The notes under the pieces were generated by a model. The model did not search any database. It was not told where the DNA came from and was given only the letters and a program-made list of their open reading frames with translations. Shown here piece by piece: positions 48,176 to 62,289 of a stretch of DNA of 64,000 nucleotides. The stretch covers positions 1,399,840 through 1,463,839 of the forward strand of contig JANPWX010000028.1 of assembly GCA_024734555.1 (NCBI GenBank), given 5' to 3'. Position 1 is the first letter of the stretch; each line of letters begins with the position of its first letter. Position numbers and translations under genes: made by a program. Source of the stretch: Trochalopteron elliotii (lineage: Eukaryota; Chordata; Aves; Passeriformes; Leiothrichidae).

Positions 48176-50847
48176 TAGCAGCTCACTGGAGCTATTGAAC
48201 TGAACCAAATGCTTCCCTCTTTGCATGAAGAAGAAGAAAAAAAGTTCTTACCTGAAGGTACTTTCCAGAAGGGACAATTCTTTCCAAGCCATGGAGGGCA
48301 CACAGAGCCACTCAGATGGTATGTGATTACATACAATCACAATGCAATCACTATCTCACTTCATGGTTTTAACTTGCAGATCTGCACATGGACCAGGCAA
48401 AGTCATTTGGCTTCAGACATTTAGGAAACCGATGTCTTCATGACCTTAAAAACCTGTGAGCATTCTCCAACCTTTCCTCTTTTTGCCCCTCCTCTACAAG
48501 ATCCTGTGCCACAGACTTCCTGCTTAAGTGTTCAGCCACTTCCTTCAAAAGACAGCAAAAAGATGTCTCTGTAGGAGAAAATCCGGGGAAAAACTCCAGT
48601 CACAGGAAGGAATTGTCCAAGGGAACAGCTTGGGAAGCAGAAGCTTGTAGTTCCTTGAGTTAGTTTGCCTATTTCCTGAGCCAACAGGTAAAACAACTGC
48701 AAACTGCATTACATGTTCTCTAAGTCACAATGTCTTAGATCTATTTCACTTTTTCCTAAAGGGGTGTGTGCATAATTACATATATCTGGCATATAAATGT
48801 GAAATATATATGGAAAGCAAATTTGTGTCATAATTTGATGAGCAAACCATATTCACTTTGGTGATGGAATTTTTAAGAATATTTACCTGCAGTACAAGAT
48901 GAGCCTTAGGACTTATCAGGGCCTTTGGATGATATAAAAGTCTAAAAATCTGACATAAATCACACCATAAGAGAAGTGTACTAGTCTCATTTTACTGATA
49001 AAATAATAACTATTTGGTTTAGCAGCTCATTGTATTAAACATCTTTTCTAGTGATGAGTTAGAAAAATTATGAGACAAATCACTATCTGCTCTCAGAACA
49101 GTTGTAAGTCAATCACCTGTCTCTCCAAGCCTTTTTCTCCACTCATGAATTAAAAAGTATCATTGATGCAACATGATCAGAAGCAGAGTGTAGCTGACCT
49201 GTTTCAAGGAACTAGAGGAACAATGTCCAAAGAAAGCACATCTACTTGTTTTCCTTTGGAGTGGAGTCAAAATTTACAAGACACAAAACGTTTCAGAAAA
49301 CTATCCTCTACTTTCTGCTGCAGTGTGTTAAGGCTCTTTTCCTTGTAAAAACAATGCATTACTTTGTGAATGAGTCACTCAGAAGTTCAGGACATGCTTA
49401 TTTTGCTGGCCAGGAATATAGTTAGCTAGGAGAAATCACCAGCTTGCAGTACTGGATACACATTTCTGAGCTCTCAGCTACTTTCAGATACTACACATGC
49501 AGCTCCCACTGAAGCTGATTAATTACAGCTCCATACATAGACACAGACCTTGGGAAGTTCAGTTCTTTTGAGAAGGGTAATGTAAGGTGGCCAGCTGGAA
49601 AAAAAGAGGAATGGAGCAGCTGCACACCTGCCTTTCTCAAATGCCTGCTTACAAGAGCTGCTGTGTACTCAAAAGAGCTCAGCTCCAGCAGAGGATAAAT
49701 ATTTGTTACAGCTAAGATATCTTTGCATAAAATTAGCACATTTGGAAGCATGTGAAAGAAAATAAATGAAAGAGAAGCAGTGCAGTGTTTACGTTACTTT
49801 GATACAAACACTTCAAAGCAAACTAGCCACAGTCCTTATGGCTGACTGGGCCAGAGCATCCCTCAGAAGTTCCTGCAAATTCTTCTGCACAGACCTTTTT
49901 ATCAATTTATTCATTAAAAGAAAGCTCATGATAGGGTTCATGGCTGTCCTCCTCCACAGGGAATTTGCTATGAGCACGGGTGCTGTGCTGAGGGACTGGG
50001 CACACCTGGCTGTCCCAGAAAAGATGGCAAGGACTGGCTGGGCTTTGACAAGGAGCCCTGGGAAGGCAATGATGATATTCACAGCAGCATGGATTCCAGC
50101 AGAAAACATGCTTCTGGTAAAATCTAAATAATCTGGGATGACTTCATCCTCTTTCACTGCAGCCTTTTCACAACCTAACTCTTTTTCATTAAATACCATG
50201 TGTTTTTTCAATTTTTTTTGTATATGAGATCTGTCCTGTGTTAGTTTATTAATATTCTTTTAAAGAATTGTTATGGCAAAAAGGAAGGTATCTTTCTGCT
50301 GTTGTTGCTGTAGCCTTGAAAGAGGCAGTCTCTCTGGCAGAGCAAATTCTCTTGCAAAGAGTTCTGTATTGCCACAGCTAGCATTCTCGTACACAAAGCA
50401 ATGTATTTGAAGCCAACTCAGGAATCTCTGTATTACATTGTAGGCTTCCCCCCAGTTTAGCATGCAGTGTTTAACTGTTTTAAGAATTCTTAAGCCTGTC
50501 TCAAATTTCCTCATATATAAATCTCTTTCCTGGCAAAGCCCTCTTAAAATATTAAGTACTTTTTACCCAAAGGTAATATTTAGTAAGTGGTAAGTATTGT
50601 AAGAAGAGGCTCAGGCATTTCGGGGATTTGTTACACTATTCCTAAAGAACTGGTGGTGTTAAAGCAGTAAGTGTAATTGGAGAACTAAGAAAGGAAGTCC
50701 AGTGTAATAGTCTGCACAGCATTATCATTACTTATTTCTAGTAGCATTTGGGTACTCCTAACAGAGAATAGTGACCCAGTGTACCAGGTATGTGGAAATA
50801 CAAAACAGAGCTACTCCCTGCTCCAAAAAGTTCATCAAAAAAATGTC
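48176..50847. other. Intergenic with unassigned minus-strand frames
   Basis: Three minus-strand frames of 84-132 codons lie in a row at 49491-50514. The middle one (49813-50211) has a fairly protein-like composition (SAGIHAAVNIIIAFPGLL), but it opens at TTG and I recognise no family. Nothing else is recognised. Confidence 0.45.
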
Positions 50848-51443
50848 CCTAGGTGGGCAAGAAGGCCAATGGCATCCTGGCCTGTATCAGAAACAGCGTG
50901 TCCAGCAGGACCAGGGCAGTGATTGTGCCCCTGTACTCAGTACTGGTGATGCTGCACCTCGAGTGCTGTGTCCAGTTCCAGGCCCCTCACTACAAGGACG
51001 TTGAGGTGCTGGAGTGAGTCCAGAGAAAGGCAACAGAGCTGGTGAAGGGTCTGCTGTGCATATCCTGTGAGGAGTGGCTGAGGTGTGTTTAGCCTGGAGA
51101 AAAGAAGGTTTCATGGGTGACCTTATCATTCTGTTTAACCATCTGAAAGGAGGACGTAGTCAGGTGGAGGTCAGCCTCTTGTCCCAGACAACCAGAAACA
51201 GGACAAGAGGAAATGGCCTCAAGCTGCATTAGGGCAGATTCAGGTTGGACATGAGGAAGAATTTCTTCACTGCAAGTGTTCTCAAGCATTGGAATGGAAT
51301 ACCATCCCTGGAAGTAGTTGGGATATAACGGGACATGGTATTCAGTGCTATGATTTAGTTGGCATGGTGGTGTTTGGTCAAAAGCTGGACTTGATGACCT
51401 TGGAGATCTTTTCCAACCTTAATGATTCTATGATTCCCTGATA
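50848..51443 (+). mobile_element. CR1 LINE 3' fragment, about 600 bp
   Basis: Typical CR1 3' sequence: 'gtgggcaagaaggccaatgg', 'gcacctcgagtgctgtgtcc', 'ggacatgaggaagaatttct', 'gcatggtggtgtttggtc', ending 'aatgattctatgattccctg'. Frames are broken by indels. The open frames at 50771-51289 on both strands are its remnants. Confidence 0.93.
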
Positions 51444-53600
51444 GCATGTTTCTAAAAATATTGTTCCTAATTTAGGCAGAACACTTACCTATTCCTCCTT
51501 AAAAATACTTTATTGTTGAGTCATAAAGTCATGATTTGACCTCTACAAACTCCTCATTTTTGCACTATTCATGAGTTCTGAGTTTTTGCTATCCACTAGC
51601 AAAAATAAAATTTCAAATGAAATCAGGGTAAGTTCCCTGTCTTTTCCCTCCCTTTTTCAAAGGCAGCCCTCTCTGTTAACTACTTTGTGCTAAGGGGAAA
51701 CTGGCAACTGATGGGCTAAACAGAGCTGCCTGAGTACCTAGCACAAATTACACCTCAGAACATTTTTCCTGCCACTGCTAGAACTCTCTCTCCCCAAGCA
51801 AATCTAAATTATCTCTGCCAAGAACAATTTATCCCCAGAGCTTGAGGAAATACCTCTGAGGCTCCTTTTCTCCTTGTTGGAGTGCCCCGGGTCACACTGT
51901 ATATCAGACAATTTTGTGATTTTGGAATAAGGACTAGTCCTGCCCTGTAATCAGCTTGGTTTATGTCTCTTTGCCAGTACACAACAGCCACCAAGCCAGG
52001 ATAACTGGCCACAAAAGGATTACTGGCAGTGTAGAAAGACCAGATGCAGGAAGACCAAAGGGCCATTGCATGATGTCCCAGAGCACCTCCTTCCCTGCAA
52101 TGGGTTTTGAGACCTGTGAGGCGTTGCTATAATGTCAAGGCCTCTCTCCTCTACAGCCCAGCAGATGGGCAATCCAGGACAAAAGCAACATTGGATCTTA
52201 CACTACCTTTCACAGAAGTGCCCTTGCTCCCCTATTGCATTTGAAGATGGAGACCCTTTCACCTTAGAAAAGCTGGATGTGATACCAGAACAATGTACCT
52301 GCCATACTGACACTCTCACAATGCATAAACACCCACTCTCCCACTGACAAATTGTATCATCTCTTGGTAATTATCCTGTCGGTGTTTTGACAAGAAAATT
52401 CAAGAATATCCCAGTCCCTTGCTCTTTTTCTCTGAAGGCATACCGTCAGAGAGATGCATATTTTAAGGAAAAAAAAAGTGTCAAAATATTGGCAGCATCC
52501 TCATGCTGAAGAAGCAATAAAAACAAAGTGAAGGCAAGGGAGTATTTTGTGCTAAACTATTCACCCAGGATAGGCTTCTGTCTGACTGTTTTACAAGTTA
52601 CAGAATTCTAAAGCTACTCAGAAGACTTAATAGATGCTAAAAATTGCCATGCTAGCCTGAACCATCATTCCTGTTATCAAAAGTGTTTATTGCAAAGCTT
52701 ACTGCAATAATTAGTGCTAAACTAGTAGACTCTATTTCTTTTATCTAAAAAAGTGAACAAAGTATAAATAGCTTTCAATTAGCATTATTTGCAAAAGCCT
52801 GCAGATGAGATAAAACTGAAATATTAGTTTCCAGCAGGAATAGCATGGCCTGTATTTAGGAAATGTGTTTTCATACATATCAAATATGCAAGAATTTTAA
52901 AATCTACTATATAAATGTGCATGCATATATATAAATGCCTGTACATACAAATATTGAAAATGCATAAAATGTATTTTATTATTTGTGTCATAATGAGGTG
53001 AAGATATGAAGAGCAAAAGGTCATGGACATGTTTCCCCTCATCCTTTAAAACTGTGAGAGCAATTCACAAGCTGACCAAGCTTCAAGCGCAGATCAGCAC
53101 ATGCTAAATTTTGGCTGATGTAGACAAGACATTAAAACCAACCATGAGCTGCAAATACTGTTTATCAGGAAGGTAAGAGAAAGACATTCACGTCCTTTTA
53201 CATGGATGGTGGGACACTGCTCAGTCAGAACAACACAGGCTACAGGAGAGGAGAGAGAGAAGAGAGGAGAAACAAAAAGAAGGGAGAGAGGAAGGAAAGG
53301 GGAGAGAGGAGAGTTTACAGGGTATTATGATGCCCACATTTGAGAGCTTTGCAGGATCCTTAGGGAGGGAGTTTATTTACTATGACATACTTTAAACATT
53401 TATTTAATTTGTAGGATCTTTACTCATTTTTTCACTGTTTCTAAGCAATAATTTTCCTGTGGGTTCCATCATGGTACCAAATTTATGCACAGCTTACCTT
53501 TTATTTCCTGATGCAAAAGGTAATTTTAAGGGTATTTATCATATTCCTTCAGAAAGATGAACATCTAGGACCAAATTAAAGAGGAGAAAAATGTACCTAA
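51444..53600. other. Intergenic; TA-rich and GA-rich tracts
   Basis: No gene recognised. A TA-rich stretch lies at 52900-52985 and a purine (GA) tract at 53244-53313. Confidence 0.6.
53244..53313 (+). repeat. GA-rich low-complexity tract
   Basis: About 70 bases almost entirely of A and G (GGAGAGGAGAGAGAG type), with one interruption (AACAAAAAG). Confidence 0.85.
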
Positions 53601-53939
53601 CATTTTACTCTAAAGCAGACAAAAGGCTTATTGCATGGGAGACAAAACTTTCTCCAAGCAGCAGGGTTTGCAAAGGAACTTACTCGTCCGGGAATTAGGG
53701 AATATCATAAAGCAAATCCACCTTTAAGTACAAGATGCTTTACTTTGCTTATGCCTTCTCCCAGAAACATAAGGCAAGACAGTGCATACAATATCCCTCA
53801 GCCAGTGTACACACTTCCCTTGGGAAGGAAGGAGAGAACAAGCACTTCATTCATGACTGGAAGGCACAGAGTGCTGCGTAAAAACTACAGGAAGAGAATG
53901 TATGGCACATTCTGGCATTGGTATTTTCTGGTGACCTAG
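53601..53939 (+). CDS. Unassigned open frame, possible exon (unproven)
   Basis: The plus-strand frame is open from just after a TAA at 53598 to a TAG at 53937-53939. A CAG that could be an acceptor lies at about 53616-53618, and a GC/GTAAAA donor-like site at about 53880. The predicted peptide is rich in Pro, Arg and Tyr, with patterned segments (LTRPGIREYHKANPP, AYNIPQPVYTLPLGRKER). Such patterns are seen in short axonemal microtubule-binding proteins, but I cannot name a homologue and the resemblance may be chance. No ATG opens the frame; the first internal ATG is deep in it. Confidence 0.25.
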   Translation, partial: HFTLKQTKGLLHGRQNFLQAAGFAKELTRPGIREYHKANPPLSTRCFTLLMPSPRNIRQDSAYNIPQPVYTLPLGRKERTSTSFMTGRHRVLRKNYRKRMYGTFWHWYFLVT

Positions 53940-56900
53940 ATTAAATGTTAATGTGTGAATTAGCTCTGGCTCCAAAACACAAAACCCTGAATAAACCTAA
54001 ATAACCTTAAACTCGTGAAAGAAACCATACTATCTTCTACTTCTGCATCACTACTGCTGCCACATCCTGCTTCAGTAAGTATAAAAAGGACAGTCATTAC
54101 AGGAGATTTTTGGCTCTACCATCTTCCTTTCTTAAACAGTTTGTTCTGTCAAGGGTTTTCCCTTTTCTACTTCTCCCTTTCACATGGCAGAATAATGGAA
54201 AATAAAATTGGGAGGGTCCTCAGTAGCACTGATGTACTATCCGTTGATCTCCTTTTACTGAATATCCTCTCTGCAAATTTATGTGTTTTCACTGTTGATT
54301 GTATAACAATAAATAAATATGTGAGTGAGGCAAACATATTTCTGTGACCAACATTTCTTGAATTCTCATCCAACAATAAGATCACTATTATTATTTTGAG
54401 AGATAAGATTTTTGTCTATTAATTTGATTTACATCAACCAGTTCTTGTTTACTTCAATTTTCCTTCTAAAGCCACAGGGCAGACATACAGGTCGTGAATT
54501 ACTACATAACATGTATACAAAAAACCCTAGAATTGGACATGGTGCTTCACACCTATATCAGAAACCTTTTGGATATACTATATTGTGTATCAACTGCTAA
54601 ATGCTAAGCATAGTTTGTATAGCTCTCTAGAGTGATACTCAGTAATACTCAGTTTTGAGTCCTTTCCTGCCAGTAAAAATGATTCTAGCTGGTGAAAGCA
54701 CTAGTACCATCTAATCTAAGCTGGTGCACCACTGCATCATCTGTGTGTGTTTGAAATAGGTCACTTCAATTCACATTACTCAGTGCCATTTATCAAATCC
54801 TATCTGCTATCTCTGTGATTTTGATCAGAAAAATTGCTAAAACTACAAAATCTAGAGAGCTTTATTAAGAACAACAGTAACCCCTACTGGATTGTGATTG
54901 TCTCCCTGGAAACCTAGGAGATAAAAAACACCTTGCACTGCTCTGTGGAAAAGGCATAGTCCGCATAACTGTGATGAAGAACTAGTTATTTCTCTGCTTG
55001 CAATAAATTTTCGTGTCATCATTTCCTGGATTAAACTGGAAATCCTGCTGAATTTACACTCGAGCTTGCTGAAAGACATCTGTTCCTCACAAACTCAAAT
55101 TCAGAGCATTTTTTGTGTATTTACAAATAAGTTATGAAACCAGGCATATGCCACCTAGTTTTTCTACCTACAAGTACTAGAATATATTTCTTTATACGCT
55201 TGAAAATAAGGGACTGACTTCACATATGATTAATAACATGAAGAAATTACCACAATCTGCTGAATGCACATCCTTAACTCATCTGAGCCCTGTTTGAGCA
55301 CATTACAGAGTGTGTGGAGCCGTAGGGAGGAGAAATCGGAGCAGAGGCACCACAAGCTATTGTAACAGAAACCTCACGGGCTGGTTAAACAGCATCTATA
55401 TCAATATCACAAATGCAGCATTCCAGCTCTTTCTGAACATGTAGCATTTCTAACGAATGAAGAATATGCTAGCAGAGCTATTTTCAGTGACATTTTACTA
55501 TCCTGTCAGAAAAGTTCAAGCACTGTTTCTGCAAGTTTTTTTCAAGACTATTGTCTCAAAATAAGATCTCCTTGTTTGTTACTGGAAATTGGAATCAGAG
55601 AGTTCCTCTGGGCTACCACAGAATTTTCAGTACGTTGAAAAGCTAAACATAAGGGGACCAGCAGCAGAAGGGAAAACCTGAATGAAAGACTGGCAACAAA
55701 TATGACCTTATTAATAATCTGCTTGGTGATAAATATTGAGTATTTGATTTTATACATTACTTGTTCCCTAGGGATTCTACCTTTGTTTAGCAATGTGAAG
55801 TAATCAAGTTTGGTCACAATACAAAGGTGATGGATAAAAGCAATCTGGATTAGGCATTATTAAATAAGACAGAGAAGAAGAAGGATATTCTGGATAGATG
55901 GTGTTACAGAGATCTGAGTTTGAGAAATTACAGAGAGAGCAAAGACAGGGGAATTTCAGAAGTTCTTACAAGTATTTGTATTTTCTCTCAAGTGTATACC
56001 AGATATATACCTTTTCACATTGAAAATTGGTTTTTTCTGCATTTTGTTCAATTTATCTTAAAAAGGAAACAAGTCAAATTTTCCAAAAGGTGTTCAAGAA
56101 TGTTTGAAAATGAAACCCCTTTAAGCTACTTTGAGAGTAGTGGCCACTTTGCAAAATCTTGACCACTCAGCACCAGTTTTTGTTAACTTGCTGCTAATGG
56201 TCACACTAGGTGTCCAGCAACACGAATCATGTCTTATGTCCTTCTCAGAGTCATACCCACTGCCTTTAGACACTTAGGTCCCCTTTCCAATCTGTGAAAA
56301 AAAAAAAAGCCCCTAAGCTATCCAACAGAATGTACAGGAGAGACAGTGTGCCTTGGATTCTACTCTTCTGTCTCCTCTAGTTTTACATTATATAAATATA
56401 TTTATACATGTGTTTGTATCTATGCAAAATGCTTCTGTGTACATATAATATAAAAATTCTTGTCTTCTGATGTTTAAGAATTCTTAGTCCCCTCCAGGAT
56501 AACTAAAGCACCCACCTCTGAAAAGACAGAACTAGAAAATCGGTGAGGTAAAGCCCTGACTGAAATGGATTTAAATGTGTAACTATCTGTAGGATTTGGT
56601 TATTGCTTGTTCATGAGCTATTACTGAGAATGAATGAAGACACCTACCTGAAGAATGAAACTGTTAGTGCAATAGCTTCTTCTTTTTCTTTTTCCATCTT
56701 CAGAAGCACCTTAAATTACTCAAATGCTCCAATGTGGTGTCAGTTCATGACTGCTTACAGCATTCTGGCAATAAGTGTTATTTTTTCTTATTTTGCTATT
56801 TCACTACCATTACTTGATGAAATATGCAGTGAATGATGTTGAAATGTCTATTTGATTTTGTTAATGTCCATTTGACAAATGAGTTCTTTATTGCATACAA

Positions 56901-59900
56901 GCCCATGACATCACACAAAGCTACGCTGGGCTATGGCACAGAAGGGAATTTCTGCTGGAACAAATGGAATACCTGAAGCAGACTGTAGACAGATACTAAA
57001 ACAGCTCAGTTCCATGATAAAACTTAGGACAGATCAATCTACCACGTGTAAAGCCAAACATCCTTTGTTTAGCTGTCCTAAGAATGACAAAAAACCAATA
57101 ATAGCAAACAATTTAGACACAAAACTAAGTTATCAGCTATGTTCTTGGGACAACCCCAAAAAATTGTTCCTACCTAATAAAATTTTGGACATCTGTATTA
57201 GCTATCCATGAGAAGATAAACCATCACTCTTCCCTTTGATTTCCATGACATTACAATATAAAAAATTCCATTAAAAGAAGCTGCAAGAATAAAAGTTTGT
57301 CAACTGAATGCTTTTTTGTACCCCTCTGGTTTTCACCTGATTTCTCTGTTTCAGCAGCATTTTTCCTTAATAGTTCCATCAGTAATAACAATGCCTTTAT
57401 ATTTCACTATGTAAATATGTATTTGAAAACTTTAAAACACAGTCTAATTAAAAAGACGAAAATACATTACTGTTAAATTCAGAATTGGCACCTAACTTGA
57501 AAATTATTATCATATATGTTATAACCAAAAAAGCTATCAGATTATGTCCAAAATAACAAGAACAATTGAAGCACAATCTCTTATATTCACTGGCCAAATT
57601 CCTTTCTAAGTAAATCAATCAGCCCAACTATAAGGACTTTGCTTTTTCATAATTCTATCATGCAAATTTATAGCCCAACCATCAATTTGGGCTATAAAGG
57701 AATACAACTACACTTCTAGTAAAGGCCTCAATATCTGTAAGGATTTATAATAATAAAATCAACAGAGCGAATATATAACATTTATAGGCAATCTGGTAAA
57801 TATTTTTACCAGGGTTTTCCGCAAGAATATTTTTAACTAGGAAACCAAACTTCGATCAGAAAAAGCTACAGCTGTTTGTTGCACATCTAAAATTTCTGTA
57901 ACAGTGAAATGTTCTAGAATACAAGATTTCTAGCATTTTCATCACCCTATGTACTGAAATATTGCTAATTTATTCAGATGCTTTCATGCATAATTACTAG
58001 AAACACAAATCTGTTATTCTGCTAGTCTATCATCAGATAGGAAAAGCTATCTAGTGAATACTTTGAAAAATATAAGTAATTGCAAATATTAAATTATTAA
58101 CTATACCACAAATATGCTGTCTAATGTACCAGTTTAATTTCCTTAATAGTTTGCTTTTTCTATTTAGGCTAACATTGGGAATGCAAAGCCTGATTTCAAG
58201 CTTTGCCTACGCAACAGATGACTTCTGGCATAGCAAGGTTTCTCTAAGGATGTGACAACACATAAATTGTAACACAGTTGAGAAAGTGAAAGTCCTTTTT
58301 AAGGACATACTTACACTGCAAACCTGTATTCTTCCTTCTAAAGGCTTGGTGGGTTTTTTTTTCAGTGTGGGAGAGAAGTGCTGTTAGGTTTATTGTGTTG
58401 GTACAAAGCATCACTTTTCTGCTACTGCTGTATTGACTTGGGAAGCTAACAGAGTACACTTACTCCTGTATCACCAAAGAGCCCTCAGCTCCCACGTGGT
58501 TTGTCTCTTTTCTGAGTGAAGTATCTAATAAATGCTGCACTCTCCTAATGTTCTGCTTTCTATCTCTCCTGCTTTTTTATTGGGCTTTTATTTATTGATT
58601 TCAAGCCAAGGCCTTTGCCCCTTGTAAGCAGCATATTTGCAAAAAAATAAAAGGAGTATTAAGTTATGGGCCTGATCTGGTCATTATTAAATCAGCAGCA
58701 CTGAATTAAATTCAATCTTCTATCATATTCCCCAAGAAATTCACAGTGGAAACACCTGCACTGCAAATATTGTCAGATGAGACACCACTTGTTAACAAAA
58801 TGCAACAAAAATGTTTCTATTTATAGCAACATGAAGAAATTAGAGCTGTACCTATAAAAATGACCAGAACGTAATGATAGATTTGATCAGGAATTGTTCT
58901 TATCCATACCATTGTGACTTCCAGTGCTGAACCATTATGAAGAGATACCTCTGCTTCCCTTACATGCTTCTCCCTTCCACTTTCTCTCATAGAATATAAA
59001 TGACATTTAGAAGCTTGAAACCAAAACATTTTTCTTACCAAATGCTACTTTCCTTCATCATATGCTGAAAATGAATGGTTCTTCTTGAACATTCAGCTGC
59101 TAAAGAGAAAGAAAAAGTGTATATCAAATTTTCATTCTGTCCACTTTGACAAAGACTTTTCCACATTAAAGCTTAAAGAGAAATAAAGATGCTAGACCTC
59201 AAAATATTGGTGCAGTCAGACTGATTTCTCTACCTGTTCTGATTCATGATACTCTTTTAAATGGATTTCTTGAGAAAATGAGGTAAAAAAGAAATTATGC
59301 AGATGCAGAAAGACTGGAGTATACCACAGGGAAAATGCTAGAAGAATAATGAGAGTTGGGATCCTAGTGCAGTTGTATTTTGAATAATTTGCCATGCCTG
59401 TTTTCAGTGACATCTCAACAACAGAACGTGGGTCTGAACAGACTGCTCCGCTTGCTGCCATGCCACTGGGGACTGTTGCCAGTGCTTAAAAAGGAAATTA
59501 CTCTGAATGAAAACATTTAAAACAGTTGTTGCAAAACTTCAAACCACTTTTTGGATGCCAGAATTAGTGGTAATATTATGGCTTGGCAAAATAAAAATTA
59601 TCTAATAAAATAAAAATGATCCAATATAAAGCTACCTTGGTTGAAGGGAAATTTGGGGAATTTTCTTACCTGGCAACATCATTTTATCCAAAGTGTTTTA
59701 CAAAAATATATTAAAACTTTGTCAATTCCTTGTGCTGTTTTTCTACAAAAATGTTAAGATTGTAACAACTAAAACAACTTTTAATAAAGTAGCTAAATCT
59801 TGGAAAAATGATCCTTTCTGCTTCTTCTGCTTCTTAGCAGCCCTTCACGAAGATTTACCCACTTACTTTAGATGTTTTTCAGCGACAACTATGTCATGCA

Positions 59901-62289
59901 GAACTTAGGGAATTTATGTATACAAAACACATTTTAGAGGCATTTAGAACTACATGTGTTTTATTGAAGAACGAAAGAATAAGCTGCTCTGGAAAGAGTA
60001 GTCAATTGGAATCTCAGGTGTCGAAGCAGAGTAGAATTATAAAATGTGCTTCAGAAGAACATTGAAACTAATTATTTTTGAAGTGTTTAGTTTTTAACCA
60101 CGCTCTGAAGTAGTGTGGGATCTACTTTTCTGTGTCTTCCAAGTACCACTGTTAATTATTTTGTAAAAAAAAAAGCAAAACAAATTTCAAGCACTGTTTA
60201 TAGAAGGGAATTTAAGATCAAATAATGCATTGTACAAAACACCAAAGCATTCACTGTTGGTCAAACACTGTAGGGGAACATCACCCAACACAACACTGAC
60301 ACATGCTAAATGTTACATCCTAACAAATACACACGTAAGTAAATGACAAAAAATATTTTAAAGTAGCTGTCACCAGATCTCTAATAAATTTCTATTACAT
60401 TGACTAAGATACAAAAATAATAGTAATAATAATCTTTAGAATAATATGTGTAGTAACAGTAACAACAGTTATACTTGCCCACTATACAAATACTCGCTCC
60501 ATTGGTGAGAGAATGCAATTAAAGTCGTTGCCTGTCCTTACACAGCTCTACAGATGCACGGCCATTACATTAACACATCATGGATAATTGCTTTTACTGT
60601 AGTTACTTTAAAGTATCTGTCAACAAAACTCAGGAAATTGCCCAAGAAATGGCTTGGTTTGTACGTATTTTATCTATTATATTACAGGAGCATCTTAAGC
60701 AAGGATGATGCTTTACTCCTCTTGGCACTGTACAGGTAAGTGCAAGTTGATAATCTCTAGAATAACTGATACAACAAAGCACACTGCGTAGCTACTCTAA
60801 ATTCTAGCTTCTTACATAAACTATCTGATGTATACCAAGTAAGAAGGGTTTGCATAGTGGCAACAGTAATAGTTCTTCACACGGGGGTTTTCACACTATT
60901 CTTAAAATATGGGCAGCTAATATTCTGACGGGCAGCCTGCTTTATAAGAATCCACAAAATTAATTCATATGCTGTTAACCAGATATTGCTCATACATTTA
61001 AATTACAGCAGGAGAAATATGCTATCACCCAATTCACATTAACTGCAAAATATACTGATTTACAAAACAATAGTTGTACTTAATATCCATTCTGTTTTTT
61101 ACTTTTAAGGGTAAACGCACATAAAAAAAAATTACTGCTATTAAACAAATCCAATTTAAAGCAGTAGAAAGTTGTGCTACTTGCTTTGTCTGAAGTCGCA
61201 AGATGAAAAACGCTTTTGAATAATACTGATGCCCAAAATAGATACTTCTTCTGATACTTTAAAGACTATTTTATATTTATGAGCTCTTACCAAATGTATA
61301 TATCTATGAGAAAACTGTCACTTCTGAAAGCAAAAGGAATTAGCCAGCAATTCATAAAATTTGAGAGATGCTCAAGAACTTCAAGTAACAGTGACCATGG
61401 AAAAAGCTCCACAGATAAACTGATATATGTCAAGTCACATCACACTTTTACAGCTGGTGTACTTTTTTTTTCATTAAGAAACCATAAATAGATTAGAAAA
61501 AATGCACTAATTATTGGCAGCCACTGCAAGGTTCTTGCTAACCTTTCTATTTGTGGTCAGAGTTGCATCTTAAATTAGGCATTTTGAAGGGTTTTTTTGC
61601 ATGCTTTATCTATTTACAAGAAAATGCATTCCCAAGCAAGTAGTAAGCAACATACCATACTGAAGTGCACCTGTTAAATGCATTAAGATAAATGTAAAGT
61701 TCCATCAAGTTACTGGACGTAGATTGCTACAGAACTTCACAAGTACCAAGACCTTAAAAAGGAAACAGCAATCTAATAAAAGCTGTGGTGATGTACAAGC
61801 CTAGAGCTTGCTGACTGCACGACTGAGCTGCATTTAATTTAGTTCAGGACACAAAAGTATGGTTTTTATAATAAGCCATTCCATTCAGGTAAAATTTTCT
61901 TTAGCTTACCAACTCCACAATTTAATTTTTTTTTTATTTGGTAGAGAAGACCTTATGAAAATTCTATTAGCTTGTACCTTCCCAGGAAAGTAGACCCTAG
62001 CATCTGTCTTGACATTATGCAGGTGCTTTCAGAGAGCAGTCTGAGGGGTTTGTGCCAAGTGAAACTGCTCTCATCGTTTAATTCTCAGTGTAATTAAGCT
62101 CAGTGTAATTCTCCTAGCATATATCACATAATTGTCAAACATTTATGGCTCCAAGCTACACATTTGTATGAACTTTTATTCATATTACTACTGCAGGGCT
62201 GTTACTTTAGAGACTATAGCGCTATTCACATTCTTAGATGTCCATACTTTTCTCATTGAACAGCAAACACGACAGTTCATGTAAGACTA
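53940..62289. other. AT-rich intergenic DNA 3' of TPBG
   Basis: About 8 kb without a recognised gene or repeat. Small local duplications occur near 62083-62113 (CTCAGTGTAATT twice). The stretch closest to TPBG may contain more of its 3' untranslated region, if more distal polyadenylation signals are used. Confidence 0.55.
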
